Below are positions 7,885 to 16,775 of a DNA stretch of 64,000 nucleotides, piece by piece; within the stretch, counting starts at the first letter, position 1, and every line of letters begins with the position of its first letter. The position numbers and the translations under genes are program-made. The DNA is from Anaerolineae bacterium (GTDB lineage: Bacteria > Chloroflexota > Anaerolineae > Aggregatilineales > Phototrophicaceae): contig JAJEAA010000015.1 in the NCBI GenBank assembly GCA_022824365.1, positions 62,001 through 126,000 of the forward strand. Direction: 5' to 3'. Under the pieces are notes generated by a model, which did not search any database, was not told the DNA's origin, and worked only from the letters and a program-made list of their open reading frames with translations.

Positions 7885-9924
7885 ATGCGAAAGTCTTTGA
7901 CTATGACTGAACTCCCAAGTACACCGGTGGACCGGCGGCGCGGCCTGATTCCCGAAGATCTGCTCAATTTCCGCTGGCTTGATGAACTCGCGATCTCGCC
8001 CTCGGGCAAGCAGATCGCCTATTCCATCCGCCGCCCCCACGTCCCCTCCAATGGCTACGTCTCTCATCTCTATCTGCACGATCTGCGCACGGATAGCGCC
8101 AGACGCCTGACCGATGGCGACCCGCAGGTTTCGTCAATCGCCTGGAGCCGCGATAGCAGCCGCATCGCCTACAGCCACAGCGACGGCGATGGGCATTCCG
8201 TCCGCGTCCTGGCGGTCGATGACGACTTCGAAGATATCTACCCGCTGGCGGGCGCGGCACTGAGCGAGCTCGATTGGTCCGCCGCCGGCGACAAACTGGT
8301 TGGCGTCCGCTGGACAGCCATGCGCCACGCTGATGATCGCGGGCAGGTCCCCGGCATTCCCGCGCCAACGGTGAAAGTCGTGCGCCGCCTGCGCTACAAG
8401 CAAGATGGCGTCGGCTGGGTCCACGACAAATTCAAACAGATCTGGGTGCTCGACCTGGACAGCGCCGATCTCAGCCAGATCACCCACAGCGAATGTGATT
8501 ATTCCTCGCCCAAGTGGAGCAACAGCGGCGCGCGCATCGCCTTCGTCGGCATGGCTCGCGAACAGAACACGCCGCTCGGCTACGGCCAAATCCTGACCTG
8601 CGACTTCCCCGCCGGACAACCGAGTCTGCTCCTGCCCAATTGGCAGGGCACAGCTTTCAGCCCGGTCTGGGGCGCGGACGACCGCTACATTGCCTTCGCC
8701 GGCCATAACCTGCCGCCACCCGTTAATCGGCGCAACTTCTGGCAGCCCCACCTCGCCGATGTCGAAGCCGGCACGGCTGTCAAGCTGGGCGCGGACATCG
8801 ACGAAGAAGTCGGCAATTACGGCGTCGCCGATCAGCGCGCCAGCCTGACCAACGTCACCATGAAATGGGCGCCCGGCGACGACTGGATCTACTTCCTCCT
8901 CACCGAACAAGGCGCGGCCAACCTCTTTCGCATCGACGCGGACGGCAACTACGAACGGCTCATCAGCGGCGATTGCACCACCTTTGAATACAGCCCCGCT
9001 GTCGGCGGCGCCGTCGCCTACGGCCAGGCCGATCCCTCCAATCCCGGCGAACTCTATATCTGGCAAGACGGAGCGTCGCGCCGGCTGACCGATCTCAATC
9101 CCTGGCTCCGCGATCACGAACTGTCCCCGCCCGAGAGCTACTGGTATGACGGCGTCGATGGCGCCAAGGTCCATGCCTGGCTGATCAAACCCCTGGGCTT
9201 TGAAGAAGGCAAGAAGTACCCGCTGGTGCTCTACGTGCACTGCTCGATGTTCTCCTGGGATTTCAATCACGAGTTCCAGGTCTACGCCAACGCCGGTTAC
9301 GCCGTCGCCTATTTCAATCAGCGCGGCACCACCGCCGGTTACGGCCAAGCCTGGACCAAAGCCACCGAGGGCGATCAAGGCGGCGCCGACTACGAGGAGA
9401 TCATGCTCGGCGTCGATGAACTGGTCTCGCGATCCTATATCGACGGCGAGCGGATGGGCGTCACCGGCGGCAGTTGCGGCGGTTTCATGACCAATTGGGT
9501 CGTCGGCCATACCGATCGTTTCGCCGCAGCCGTGACCCAGCGCTCCATCGTCAATCAGATCAGCTTCTTCGGCACTTCCGATATCGGTCCCGAATGCACC
9601 GGCGGCGAGACCCGCACCGACCCCTGGCGCGATCTGGAAAGCAGTTGGGCTCAATCTCCGGTCGCCTATATCGACAACGTCAATACGCCCCTGCTCATCA
9701 TCCACGCCGACGAAGACCATCGCTGCGCCCTCGAGCAAGCCGAGCAGATGTTCGCCGCCCTGCGCTGGCGCGGCAAACCGGTCGAGCTGGTTATCTTTGA
9801 AGGCGAGAATCACGGCTTGTCCCGCGGCGGCCGACCCGGCAACCGCATCGAACGCCAGCACCGCATCCTCGGTTGGTTCAAAAAATATCTTGGCACACAT
9901 GCTGTTTCAACGCGGGAAACATAG
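7885..9924 (+). CDS. S9-family serine peptidase (acylaminoacyl-peptidase/prolyl-oligopeptidase type)
   Basis: 679 residues. The N-terminal two thirds are beta-propeller-like repeats; the C-terminal third is an alpha/beta hydrolase. The nucleophile sits in G-G-S-C-G-G-F (GxSxGG), the acid in I-I-H-A-D-E-D-H and the His in G-E-N-H-G-L. No signal peptide is seen, so it should act on short or N-blocked peptides in the cytoplasm, fitting the oligopeptide-type importer in the same island. The start is uncertain between ATG 7885 and ATG 7903. Its TAG stop falls inside a copy of the dispersed palindrome, suggesting that the repeat landed on the end of the gene. Confidence 0.92.
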   Translation: MRKSLTMTELPSTPVDRRRGLIPEDLLNFRWLDELAISPSGKQIAYSIRRPHVPSNGYVSHLYLHDLRTDSARRLTDGDPQVSSIAWSRDSSRIAYSHSDGDGHSVRVLAVDDDFEDIYPLAGAALSELDWSAAGDKLVGVRWTAMRHADDRGQVPGIPAPTVKVVRRLRYKQDGVGWVHDKFKQIWVLDLDSADLSQITHSECDYSSPKWSNSGARIAFVGMAREQNTPLGYGQILTCDFPAGQPSLLLPNWQGTAFSPVWGADDRYIAFAGHNLPPPVNRRNFWQPHLADVEAGTAVKLGADIDEEVGNYGVADQRASLTNVTMKWAPGDDWIYFLLTEQGAANLFRIDADGNYERLISGDCTTFEYSPAVGGAVAYGQADPSNPGELYIWQDGASRRLTDLNPWLRDHELSPPESYWYDGVDGAKVHAWLIKPLGFEEGKKYPLVLYVHCSMFSWDFNHEFQVYANAGYAVAYFNQRGTTAGYGQAWTKATEGDQGGADYEEIMLGVDELVSRSYIDGERMGVTGGSCGGFMTNWVVGHTDRFAAAVTQRSIVNQISFFGTSDIGPECTGGETRTDPWRDLESSWAQSPVAYIDNVNTPLLIIHADEDHRCALEQAEQMFAALRWRGKPVELVIFEGENHGLSRGGRPGNRIERQHRILGWFKKYLGTHAVSTRET

Positions 9925-9948
9925 GGGCGGCCTATCAGGTCGCCCGCA
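9920..9948 (+). repeat. Dispersed palindrome
   Basis: Arms GGCG-CCT / AGGTCGCC; it supplies the stop codon of the S9 peptidase gene. Confidence 0.75.
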
Positions 9949-10001
9949 GAGGAAAAACGAATGCTGTATGGGCGATTCGCCCGCCCGCAAAACACGAAAA
10001 T

Positions 10002-10030
10002 TGTAGGGGCGAGCCATTGGGTCGCCCGCC
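10002..10030 (+). repeat. Dispersed palindrome
   Basis: GTAGGGGCGAGCC followed by GGGTCGCCCGC; one of three copies stacked in the 168-nt gap between the S9 peptidase and deacylase A. Confidence 0.8.
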
Positions 10031-10045
10031 GAACAACAGAATCAT

Positions 10046-10075
10046 TGTAGGGGCGACTCACCAAATCGCCCGCCG
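10046..10075 (+). repeat. Dispersed palindrome
   Basis: Third copy in this gap, reading GTAGGGGCGACT...AATCGCCCGC. It ends about 17 nt before the start of deacylase A, just ahead of its ribosome binding site. Confidence 0.75.
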
Positions 10076-10092
10076 AAAAAGGGAGAGCTTGC

Positions 10093-11130
10093 ATGCTAAA
10101 CGTAGGAAACCTATCCGCCAAACCCGGCCAAAAAACCTTCGGCTATCTCGAAACGGCGCAATCGCGCTCCGGCATGCGCCTGGACATTCCCGTCCACCTC
10201 ATCGCCGGCGCCCAGCCCGGACCCACCCTGATGCTGCAAGGCGCAATCCATGGCGCTGAGATTATCGGCTCCCTCGCCATCCTTGATTTCGTCGCCAAAG
10301 CCGATCCCAATACTCTACGGGGCAACATCATCGCCGTGCCTGTCGTCAATCGCGCCGGCTTTGAAATGGGCACGCGCGGCTCCCTCGTCGACGACAAAGA
10401 TATCAGCCGCCTCTTCCCGGGCAATAAAAACGGCAGCGTCTCCGACCAGATCGCCTATATCTACTTCAACGAAGCCATCGCCCAAGCCGATGTGCTGATC
10501 GACTTTCATGCCGGCGCCCGCACCGCCTACGAGCGCTACGTTCTCTTCACCGCCGAATACGACCCGAATAATCTGACCCTCATGGAGCAGCGTCGGCGCA
10601 AACTGGTCGTCGCTTTTGGCCTTGACCAAGCTGCCTTCTTCCCGCCCGGCACCTTTGGCTCGGGCGCGTCCAAAATCGCCATCGAAGAGGCCAACACCCT
10701 GCAAGTCACCCTCGAATTTGGCGGCGGCACCGGCTGGTTCAAAAACGGCGAAGACAACGTGCGCGATGCCGAACGCGGCATTTGGAACATCACGAAAGCC
10801 ATGAACATGATCGACGGCGACTTCGAGTCGGACGGTCCCCTGTGCACCGTTTACGAAGCCGGCGTCGTCATCTGGAAGCCGCCTGTGGACGGGCTCTTTA
10901 TCCGCGACGCCAAATTCAAAGACGAACTGAAAGAAGGCGATGTCTACGGCCGCCTGGTCGATCCCTACACCGGCGATCTGCTGGCGGAAATGCGGACGCC
11001 CAAAGACGGCATCGTCATCCCCAGCGGCCAGGAGTGGCCCACCGTCGGCGCCACCTCCATCGGCATCCTCGGCAGCATCGAACGCATCGAAGACCGCCGC
11101 GCCATGGACTTGTCCGTCAGCTTTGATTAG
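10093..11130 (+). CDS. AstE/AspA-family zinc deacylase, copy A (intact metal site)
   Basis: 345 residues, ATG start with GGGAG upstream. Zinc ligands His53 and Glu56 occur in I-H-G-A-E and His139 in D-F-H-A-G; the catalytic Glu208 is in T-L-E-F-G-G-G. An Arg-rich stretch follows His139 (A-R-T-A-Y-E-R-Y) and may bind a carboxylate. It aligns without gaps to copy A' at 12340 (also 345 residues). It is the first gene of a duplicated two-gene unit A-B. The likely reaction is removal of an N-acyl group from an amino acid; the actual acyl group and amino acid are unknown. Confidence 0.88.
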   Translation: MLNVGNLSAKPGQKTFGYLETAQSRSGMRLDIPVHLIAGAQPGPTLMLQGAIHGAEIIGSLAILDFVAKADPNTLRGNIIAVPVVNRAGFEMGTRGSLVDDKDISRLFPGNKNGSVSDQIAYIYFNEAIAQADVLIDFHAGARTAYERYVLFTAEYDPNNLTLMEQRRRKLVVAFGLDQAAFFPPGTFGSGASKIAIEEANTLQVTLEFGGGTGWFKNGEDNVRDAERGIWNITKAMNMIDGDFESDGPLCTVYEAGVVIWKPPVDGLFIRDAKFKDELKEGDVYGRLVDPYTGDLLAEMRTPKDGIVIPSGQEWPTVGATSIGILGSIERIEDRRAMDLSVSFD

Positions 11131-11138
11131 TGCATATG

Positions 11139-11250
11139 CCCCCACCCTAAATCCCTCCCCGACCGCCAGTGTCTACGCGGCGCACAAGGAGGGAGGGACT
11201 TAACTCCCCTTCCCTCTTGATGGAGTAAGGGGCGGGGGGATGGGGGTGAC
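11139..11250. repeat. G-rich inverted repeat with nested GTGTCTACGCG insert
   Basis: A C-rich arm (ACTCCCCTTCCCTC) is followed by a G-rich arm ending in GGGGCGGGGGGATGGGGG. It belongs to the same family as 20540-20582, 23414-23460 and 40470-40560. At 11167-11182 it contains the short GTGTCTACGCG sequence that also interrupts other repeats in this window. Confidence 0.6.
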
Positions 11251-11252
11251 AA

Positions 11253-11277
11253 TGTAGGGGCGAGTCGGTCGCCCGCA
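11253..11277 (+). repeat. Dispersed palindrome, short-loop form
   Basis: GTAGGGGCGAGTCGGTCGCCCGC, placed about 20 nt upstream of the start of deacylase-like B. Confidence 0.7.
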
Positions 11278-11297
11278 AACAAGGAGAATTAACCACA

Positions 11298-12281
11298 ATG
11301 AAAATAGGCAACATTGAGGCAAAACCCGGCGAAAAAATCTTCGGCTTCTTCACAATCGGCGAGTCCCACGGGCGCTTCTCCGCCCATATTCCGCTGCATA
11401 TCGTCAACGGCGCAAACGACGGTCCCGCGCTGGTCGTCCAGGCTGGCGCCAGCGGCCTCGAAATCGAGCCCTCGCTCATCCTGCCGCATGTCGTCAAAGA
11501 GCTTGACCCGGCGCAAATCAAGGGCGCGCTCATTCTGGCGCCGCTGATGAATACCTCCGGCTTTGAATTCACGCAGATCAAGAGCGTCTTTGATGACAAG
11601 CACCTCAACCGCCTCGGCCGCGGCAAGGCCGATGGCACGATCAGCGAGCAGTTGGTGGACGCCTACTACCAGGCGGCGATCGCGGAGGCCGATGCCTTGA
11701 TCGATATCCGCACCGGTTCGCAGTGGAGCTACCATCATTTTGCCGGCGTGTATGGCGCTGGCGCCGTCGACGAGTCGAAAGCCCTGGCTGTCGCCCTCGG
11801 CCTGCCGCATGTGATGCTGAACCGCAGCAACGATGAATCCATGGCCAATGAAGCCGCCAACGATGGCATTAAGACCGTCACTGCCTATATCGGCGGCGGA
11901 CCCGGCCTGCGGGATTATCGCGAGCAAGACCTCGGCCGCATGCGCAATGCCGTGCTCAACGCCATGCGACATCTCGGCATGATCGCCGGCGCTATCGAAT
12001 CCGATGTCGATAAAATAACCGTCATCAACCGACACACCACAATCACGCAAACAGGCGAGCGCGGCTTCGTCCTCATGGACAAGCATCTGCGCGGCCAACA
12101 GGTCGAAACCGGCGATGTCCTCGGCATCGTGCGCCATCCCTTCACCGGCGAAACCGTGCAGGAAATTCGCGCCCCCCGCGCCGGCATCGTGATCCGCGGC
12201 GGCGCATCCTGGCCCGTCCCGCTCGAGGATACCGTCCTGGCCATTCTCGGCGACCTGGTCGAGGAGATCGACATCAGCTAA
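11298..12281 (+). CDS. AstE/AspA-fold paralogue B without zinc ligands (probable pseudoenzyme)
   Basis: 327 residues, ATG with AAGGAG upstream. It shares the full fold pattern with copy A, but the metal site is lost. The H-G-A-E of A reads A-S-G-L-E here (Ser52 for His53; Glu55 kept), D-F-H-A-G reads D-I-R-T-G (Arg for His139), and the T-L-E-F-G-G-G Glu reads A-Y-I-G-G-G. These same three changes are shared with B' at 13471, so they were fixed before the A-B unit was duplicated and the protein has been kept without the zinc site. A partner or regulatory subunit for A is the simplest idea; a metal-free enzyme or ligand-binding protein is possible. Confidence 0.82.
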   Translation: MKIGNIEAKPGEKIFGFFTIGESHGRFSAHIPLHIVNGANDGPALVVQAGASGLEIEPSLILPHVVKELDPAQIKGALILAPLMNTSGFEFTQIKSVFDDKHLNRLGRGKADGTISEQLVDAYYQAAIAEADALIDIRTGSQWSYHHFAGVYGAGAVDESKALAVALGLPHVMLNRSNDESMANEAANDGIKTVTAYIGGGPGLRDYREQDLGRMRNAVLNAMRHLGMIAGAIESDVDKITVINRHTTITQTGERGFVLMDKHLRGQQVETGDVLGIVRHPFTGETVQEIRAPRAGIVIRGGASWPVPLEDTVLAILGDLVEEIDIS

Positions 12282-12298
12282 CCGCAAATCGCGAAACT

Positions 12299-12321
12299 GT
12301 AGGGGCGATTCGGTCGCCCGC
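12299..12321 (+). repeat. Dispersed palindrome, short-loop form
   Basis: GTAGGGGCGATTCGGTCGCCC, about 18 nt upstream of the start of deacylase A'. Confidence 0.7.
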
Positions 12322-12339
12322 AAAATAAAGGACAAATCT

Positions 12340-13377
12340 ATGTTAAATGTAGGCAACGTATCCGCAAAAGCCGGTGAAAAAACCTTCGGCTATCTTGAGA
12401 CCACGACCACCCGCTCCGGGCTGAAACTGGATATTCCGGTTCACCTCATCGCCGGCGCCGAGCCAGGTCCCACCTTGTTAATGCAAGGCGCGGTCCATGG
12501 CGGCGAAATCATCGGCTCCATCGCCCTGCTCAACTTCGTCGAAAATGCCGACCCGACCGTCATCCGCGGCAATGTCATCGTCGTGCCAGTGGTCAACCGC
12601 GCCGGCTTCGAGCTCGGGGAACGCATGTCCCGCGTCGACGCCAAAGACATCAGCCGCCTCTTCCCCGGCGACAAAAACGGCAGCGCCTCCGACCAGATGG
12701 CTTACCATTATTTCCAGGAAGCCTTCATACAATCCGATGTTTTCATCGACTTTCACGCCGGCGGCCGCACCGCCTACGAGCGCTACGTGCTCTTTGACGC
12801 CGAAGACGACCCGAACAACCTCACCATTCATGAACAGCGACGCAGAAAGCTCATCGTGGCTTACGGCCTCGATCAAGCGGCTTATTTCCCCACCGGCACC
12901 TTCTCCCCTGGCGAAGCCAAGCAGGCGCTCGAAGACGTCGGCACAACCCAGATCACCCTCGAATTTGGCGGCGGCACCGGCTGGTTCAAAAACGGCGAAG
13001 ACAACGTCCGCGATGCCGAGCGCGGCATCTGGAACACCCTGAAATGTATGCGTATGATCGACGGCGAGTTCGAGTCGGATGGTCCCCTGTGCACCGTCTA
13101 CAACGCCGGCGTCGTCATCTGGAAACCGCCAGTCGACGGCCTCTTCATCCGCGACCGCAAATTCCGCGACGAACTCCAGCAGGGCGATGTCTACGGCCGC
13201 CTCGTCGATCCCTACACCGGCGAGTTGCTGGCGGAAATGCCGACGCCCGACTACGGCATTGTCATCCCCAGCGGCCAGGAATGGCCCACCGTCGGCGCCA
13301 CCTCCATCGGCATCCTCGGCAGCATCGACCGCGTCGAAGACCGCCGAACGATGGACCTCTACCTGGACTTCGACTAG
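12340..13377 (+). CDS. AstE/AspA-family zinc deacylase, copy A' (intact metal site)
   Basis: 345 residues, aligning with copy A over its whole length without a gap and with most residues identical. The zinc ligands are kept (V-H-G-G-E and D-F-H-A-G) and so is the catalytic Glu in T-L-E-F-G-G-G. A ribosome binding site AAAGGA lies just upstream. The long stretch around residues 208-235, including T-G-W-F-K-N-G-E-D-N, is identical in A and A', which points to a recent duplication or continued selection on the active site. It is followed by B' in the same order as A-B. Confidence 0.88.
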   Translation: MLNVGNVSAKAGEKTFGYLETTTTRSGLKLDIPVHLIAGAEPGPTLLMQGAVHGGEIIGSIALLNFVENADPTVIRGNVIVVPVVNRAGFELGERMSRVDAKDISRLFPGDKNGSASDQMAYHYFQEAFIQSDVFIDFHAGGRTAYERYVLFDAEDDPNNLTIHEQRRRKLIVAYGLDQAAYFPTGTFSPGEAKQALEDVGTTQITLEFGGGTGWFKNGEDNVRDAERGIWNTLKCMRMIDGEFESDGPLCTVYNAGVVIWKPPVDGLFIRDRKFRDELQQGDVYGRLVDPYTGELLAEMPTPDYGIVIPSGQEWPTVGATSIGILGSIDRVEDRRTMDLYLDFD

Positions 13378-13422
13378 CGTAGCCAATGGCGCCGTCCACC
13401 AACCCCGCAAAGCACGAAATCT

Positions 13423-13449
13423 GTAGGGGCGACTTATCAAGTCGCCCGC
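13423..13449 (+). repeat. Dispersed palindrome
   Basis: GGCGACTT / AAGTCGCC arms, about 20 nt upstream of deacylase-like B'. The inner arm pairs differ from other copies in a compensated way. Confidence 0.8.
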
Positions 13450-13470
13450 GACAAAGGAGAAAACAAAGAC

Positions 13471-14454
13471 ATGAAACTCGGAAATCTGGAAGCGGCGCGC
13501 GGTGAAAAGACCTTCGGTTTCTTCAGCATCGGCTTGACCCACGGGCGCTTCCCCATCCATATCCCTTTGCACCTGCTCGTCGGCGCGTCCGACGGTCCCA
13601 CGCTCGTCGTGCAAGCCGGCGCCAGCGGCCTGGAAATCGAGCCCGCTCTCATCCTGCCCCACGTCGCCAACGAGCTTGACCCCGCCCAAATGAAAGGCAA
13701 CTTGATCCTCGCCCCCCTGATGAACACCTCCGCCTTCGAGTTCGAGCAGGTCCACAGCGCCTGGGATGGCAAACATTACAACGAAGTGGGGCGCGGCAGC
13801 GCGGACGGCAGCGTCAGCGAACAACTCATACACAGCTACTACAGCGCCGCCATCGCGGAGGCCGACGCCCTCATCGAAATCCGCACCGGCGCTCTCTCCA
13901 GCTATCATGAATTCGTCGGCGTCCATAACGAGGGCGATATCGACCGGTCAAAAGCCCTGGCTATCGCTCTGGGACTGCCGCACGTTGTCCTGGGCGCGGA
14001 CGAACTTAATTCCATGCCGCGGGAAGCCGCTCGCGACGGCAAAGCGGTGGCGGTGGCTTTTATCGGCGGCGGACCCGGCCTGCGCGATTATCGCGATCAA
14101 AATCTCGGCCGCATGCGCAAAGCCGTGCTCAACGCCATGCGTCATCTCGGCATGATTGCCGGCGCAATCGAATCCGATGTCGCTACGGTCAGCGTCATCC
14201 AGGAGCACACGGTTATCAAGACCACCAGCGAACGCGGCTTCACATTTATGGACAAGCGCAAACGCGGGACGCAAGTGGCGGCCGGCGACAAAATCGGTTA
14301 CGTCCGCCATCCATTTTCCGGCGCGCACCTGGCCGACATCCTGGCGCCGCGGGCTGGTCTCATGGTCCATGGCGGCGCTGCCTGGCCCGTGCCCGAAGAA
14401 GATACGATGCTGGCCATTCTCGGCGACCTGGTCGAGAAGGTCGCAATTGCCTAA
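13471..14454 (+). CDS. AstE/AspA-fold paralogue B' without zinc ligands (probable pseudoenzyme)
   Basis: 327 residues, same length as B. It carries the same losses: A-S-G-L-E with Ser52 for the zinc His, E-I-R-T-G for D-F-H-A-G, and A-F-I-G-G-G for the catalytic Glu motif. The surroundings that replaced them (Q-A-G-A-S-G-L-E-I-E-P and G-G-G-P-G-L-R-D-Y) are identical in B and B', so these positions look selected rather than drifting. AAAGGAG precedes the ATG. It ends 33 nt before the MFS carrier and closes the A-B-A'-B' tandem. Confidence 0.82.
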   Translation: MKLGNLEAARGEKTFGFFSIGLTHGRFPIHIPLHLLVGASDGPTLVVQAGASGLEIEPALILPHVANELDPAQMKGNLILAPLMNTSAFEFEQVHSAWDGKHYNEVGRGSADGSVSEQLIHSYYSAAIAEADALIEIRTGALSSYHEFVGVHNEGDIDRSKALAIALGLPHVVLGADELNSMPREAARDGKAVAVAFIGGGPGLRDYRDQNLGRMRKAVLNAMRHLGMIAGAIESDVATVSVIQEHTVIKTTSERGFTFMDKRKRGTQVAAGDKIGYVRHPFSGAHLADILAPRAGLMVHGGAAWPVPEEDTMLAILGDLVEKVAIA

Positions 14455-14487
14455 CTTTTGCTGGAGACCACAGGCGATGGGAGCTAG

Positions 14488-15708
14488 ATGATTCTCAGCT
14501 TGGTTAATCGCAGCAGCTTTCGTATTTCCGCCTACCGTTGGTACTGGCTGGGCAATGTCCTCGTGCATATCGCCTACCTGCTGCAAGCGGTGGCTCTCGG
14601 CTGGACCATGCTGGTGGTCACCGATTCCGCCGTCATGGTCGGCCTGGTTGCCTTCGCTTATGGCTTGCCCCTGCTGGTGCTGTCGCCCTTTTCCGGCTTG
14701 GTAGCCGACCGCTTGAAACGTCAAATGATCGTCCGCGTCTCTTTAATCATCGCCGTCTTGAGCTCGGCTCTGCTGGCGCTGCTGGCCACCGCTGATCTCG
14801 CCCGCCCGGAATTCATCCTGCTGGCCTCCGTCACATTAGGCTCCACCTTCGCCGTCTATGCCCCAGCGCGCATGGCCATCCTGCCCAATCTGGTGCCGGA
14901 CGATATGATCTTCAACGCCAGCACCCTGAGCTATTCCGGCACGCGCTTGATGGGCTTCTTTGGTCCCGTGCTGGCCGGCTTCCTGCTCGACCTGACCGAT
15001 ATCGCCTTCACCCTGACCGTGCAAGCGGCTATATTCGCTCTCGGCGCTTACCTCTATCACAAAGCGGCGCATTTCCTGCCCCCGCCCAAGCAGAAGCGCC
15101 AAGACGCCTACAGCATCCTCCGCGGCATGTCCCAGGTCATCACCTACCTGCGCGAAGACCGCGCGTTATTCGCCCTCGTCCTGCTGGCGCTCGTCTTCGT
15201 GCCGGTCGGCATGCCCTACCAGAAACTCATGCCGATCTTCGTCGACCGCGTGCTGAACGAAGGACCGGCTCTGCTCGGCCTGCTGGTGGGCAGCGCCAGC
15301 ATGGGCTCGGCTCTCTCCGGCTTTGCCGTCGCCCTCATCGGCGATATCTATCCCAAAGGCTGGGCCATCCTTATTTTCTCGGTGCTCTTCGGCTTAGGCT
15401 TGATCCTCTTCGCTTTCATGAACGTCTCGCTGATCGCCCTCGGCTTGATCTTCATCGTCGGCATTTTCTCCGGCATCTTCCTGACCCTCATCAACGCGCT
15501 CTTGCTGATACATATCCGGGATGAGCTCCGCGGCCGCATGATGAGCGTCTGGGGCATGGTCTGGGGCTTGATTCCCATATCCGCCTTGATCGGTGGAACC
15601 GCCGCCGAGTTCTTTGGCATCTCGCTCGTGATGGCCGCATCCGGCGCTGCCGTCGCTTTCACTTGTATATTCTTGATAATCACCCGTTCGCCTTTGCTTG
15701 ATCTATAG
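14488..15708 (+). CDS. MFS transporter (EntS/MFS_3-like)
   Basis: 406 residues, ATG with GGGAG 7 nt upstream. Twelve hydrophobic helices are apparent. The MFS loop 2-3 signature appears as G-L-V-A-D-R-L-K-R-Q, and the region F-A-V-Y-A-P-A-R-M-A resembles the EntS-type (MFS_3) exporters. Its place in the middle of the catabolic island suggests export of a product or entry of a substrate of the pathway; the direction cannot be determined from sequence. Confidence 0.85.
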   Translation: MILSLVNRSSFRISAYRWYWLGNVLVHIAYLLQAVALGWTMLVVTDSAVMVGLVAFAYGLPLLVLSPFSGLVADRLKRQMIVRVSLIIAVLSSALLALLATADLARPEFILLASVTLGSTFAVYAPARMAILPNLVPDDMIFNASTLSYSGTRLMGFFGPVLAGFLLDLTDIAFTLTVQAAIFALGAYLYHKAAHFLPPPKQKRQDAYSILRGMSQVITYLREDRALFALVLLALVFVPVGMPYQKLMPIFVDRVLNEGPALLGLLVGSASMGSALSGFAVALIGDIYPKGWAILIFSVLFGLGLILFAFMNVSLIALGLIFIVGIFSGIFLTLINALLLIHIRDELRGRMMSVWGMVWGLIPISALIGGTAAEFFGISLVMAASGAAVAFTCIFLIITRSPLLDL

Positions 15709-15731
15709 CCGGGAGAGGGTCGGCCAGCAAG

Positions 15732-16766
15732 ATGGTACTGCTTTTGCGCAATCACGAAATACGCGGCCTTATGGATCTGCCCGAATACCTCGACGCGGTC
15801 GAAGCCGGCTATCGCGATTACGGCAATGGCGTCGGCGCCGCCCACCCCCGCAGCAATCTCTGGATCAAAGGCGAGCGGCAAAGTGATGCCTACACCGGCG
15901 GCCATCTCCCCGCTGGCAGCAAAGCCTCCTTCAAGTTCAAAGCGGGCTTGCTGCCCGGTCGCGGCGGGGCTGGCGTAAATGCCTATACCGCTGGCTTGCC
16001 CGGCGGCTTGGAGACCTTCATGTTCCTCTTCAATACCGATACCGGCGCGCTGGTTGCCATCATGGAAGTCATGTATCTCAGTTGGCTCAAAACCGCCGCC
16101 GTATCAGCCTTGGCCACGCGCCATCTCGCCCCGCCCGATAGTTCTGTGCTGGCGCTCTTCAGCACTGGCCGCCACGCCCGCTCCCAGCTATACGGCCTGA
16201 CGCAAGTCGCCGATATTCAGCGCGTGCAAGCCTACAGCCGTAATGCCGAAAAACGCCGCAATTTCTGCGGAAAGATGAGCGCCGAACTCGGCATTGAAGT
16301 CCTCCCCGCCGATTCGCCCAAAGACGCCCTGCGCGACGCCGATATCGTCACCGCCATCACCACCTCGCCGACGCCCGTCTTTGCCGGCATTGATCTGCCA
16401 GACAAGCCCCTGCACATAAACGGGCTGGGCGCGCATTATCCCTTCGTGCGCGAAATCGATTCCCACGCCGTCGTCAACAGCCGCGTCTTCGTCGATGTCT
16501 TGCATCAAGGCCTCGGCGAAAACGGCGAAATCGTCATTCCTATTCAAGAAGGCCTCATCGACGAATCTCACGTCGTCGGTGATCTCGGCGCGCTCGTCGC
16601 AGGAGTTGTTCCCGGGCGCCTCCCCGATACACGTTGGACGCTCTTCCTCTCCGGCGGCACCGGCATTGACGATATCGCGGTGGCGACGCAGCTCTACAAG
16701 CGCGCGCTTGATCGCGGCATCGGCGCGGAATTCCATTTCAATCAACCTTATGAGTTTGAGTTATAG
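15732..16766 (+). CDS. Ornithine cyclodeaminase/mu-crystallin family protein, copy 1
   Basis: 344 residues. The family's substrate-side helix appears as W-L-K-T-A-A-V-S-A-L-A (usually R-T-A-A) and the NAD site as T-G-R-H-A-R-S-Q. The region that carries the catalytic Asp in true ornithine cyclodeaminases (G-x-D-x-P-G-K) reads G-A-H-Y-P-F-V-R-E-I-D, so proton-abstracting cyclodeaminase chemistry is unlikely; an imine (ketimine) reductase or amino-acid dehydrogenase role fits better. In ectoine degradation EutC is a family member and sits with M24 and AstE-type proteins, as here. It is followed 9 nt later by a close paralogue. Confidence 0.85.
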   Translation: MVLLLRNHEIRGLMDLPEYLDAVEAGYRDYGNGVGAAHPRSNLWIKGERQSDAYTGGHLPAGSKASFKFKAGLLPGRGGAGVNAYTAGLPGGLETFMFLFNTDTGALVAIMEVMYLSWLKTAAVSALATRHLAPPDSSVLALFSTGRHARSQLYGLTQVADIQRVQAYSRNAEKRRNFCGKMSAELGIEVLPADSPKDALRDADIVTAITTSPTPVFAGIDLPDKPLHINGLGAHYPFVREIDSHAVVNSRVFVDVLHQGLGENGEIVIPIQEGLIDESHVVGDLGALVAGVVPGRLPDTRWTLFLSGGTGIDDIAVATQLYKRALDRGIGAEFHFNQPYEFEL

Positions 16767-16775
16767 GACATCATC

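Noticed and set aside
8134..9900. 588-codon open frame on the minus strand across the S9 peptidase gene
   Set aside because: It is the mirror of a strong plus-strand gene with complete S9 motifs; its translation is Asp/Gly/Val/Ala-rich low complexity with no domain, a usual GC-rich shadow.
9920..10075. Three closely spaced palindromes that might suggest a CRISPR-like array
   Set aside because: Spacing is irregular, copies differ in sequence and the same element occurs singly across the window; no cas genes. The Cas4-like nuclease at 52578 is coupled to a helicase, not to an array.
12478..13926. 482-codon open frame on the minus strand across deacylases A' and B'
   Set aside because: Shadow of two well-supported genes; no recognisable motif, and it runs through the palindrome between them.
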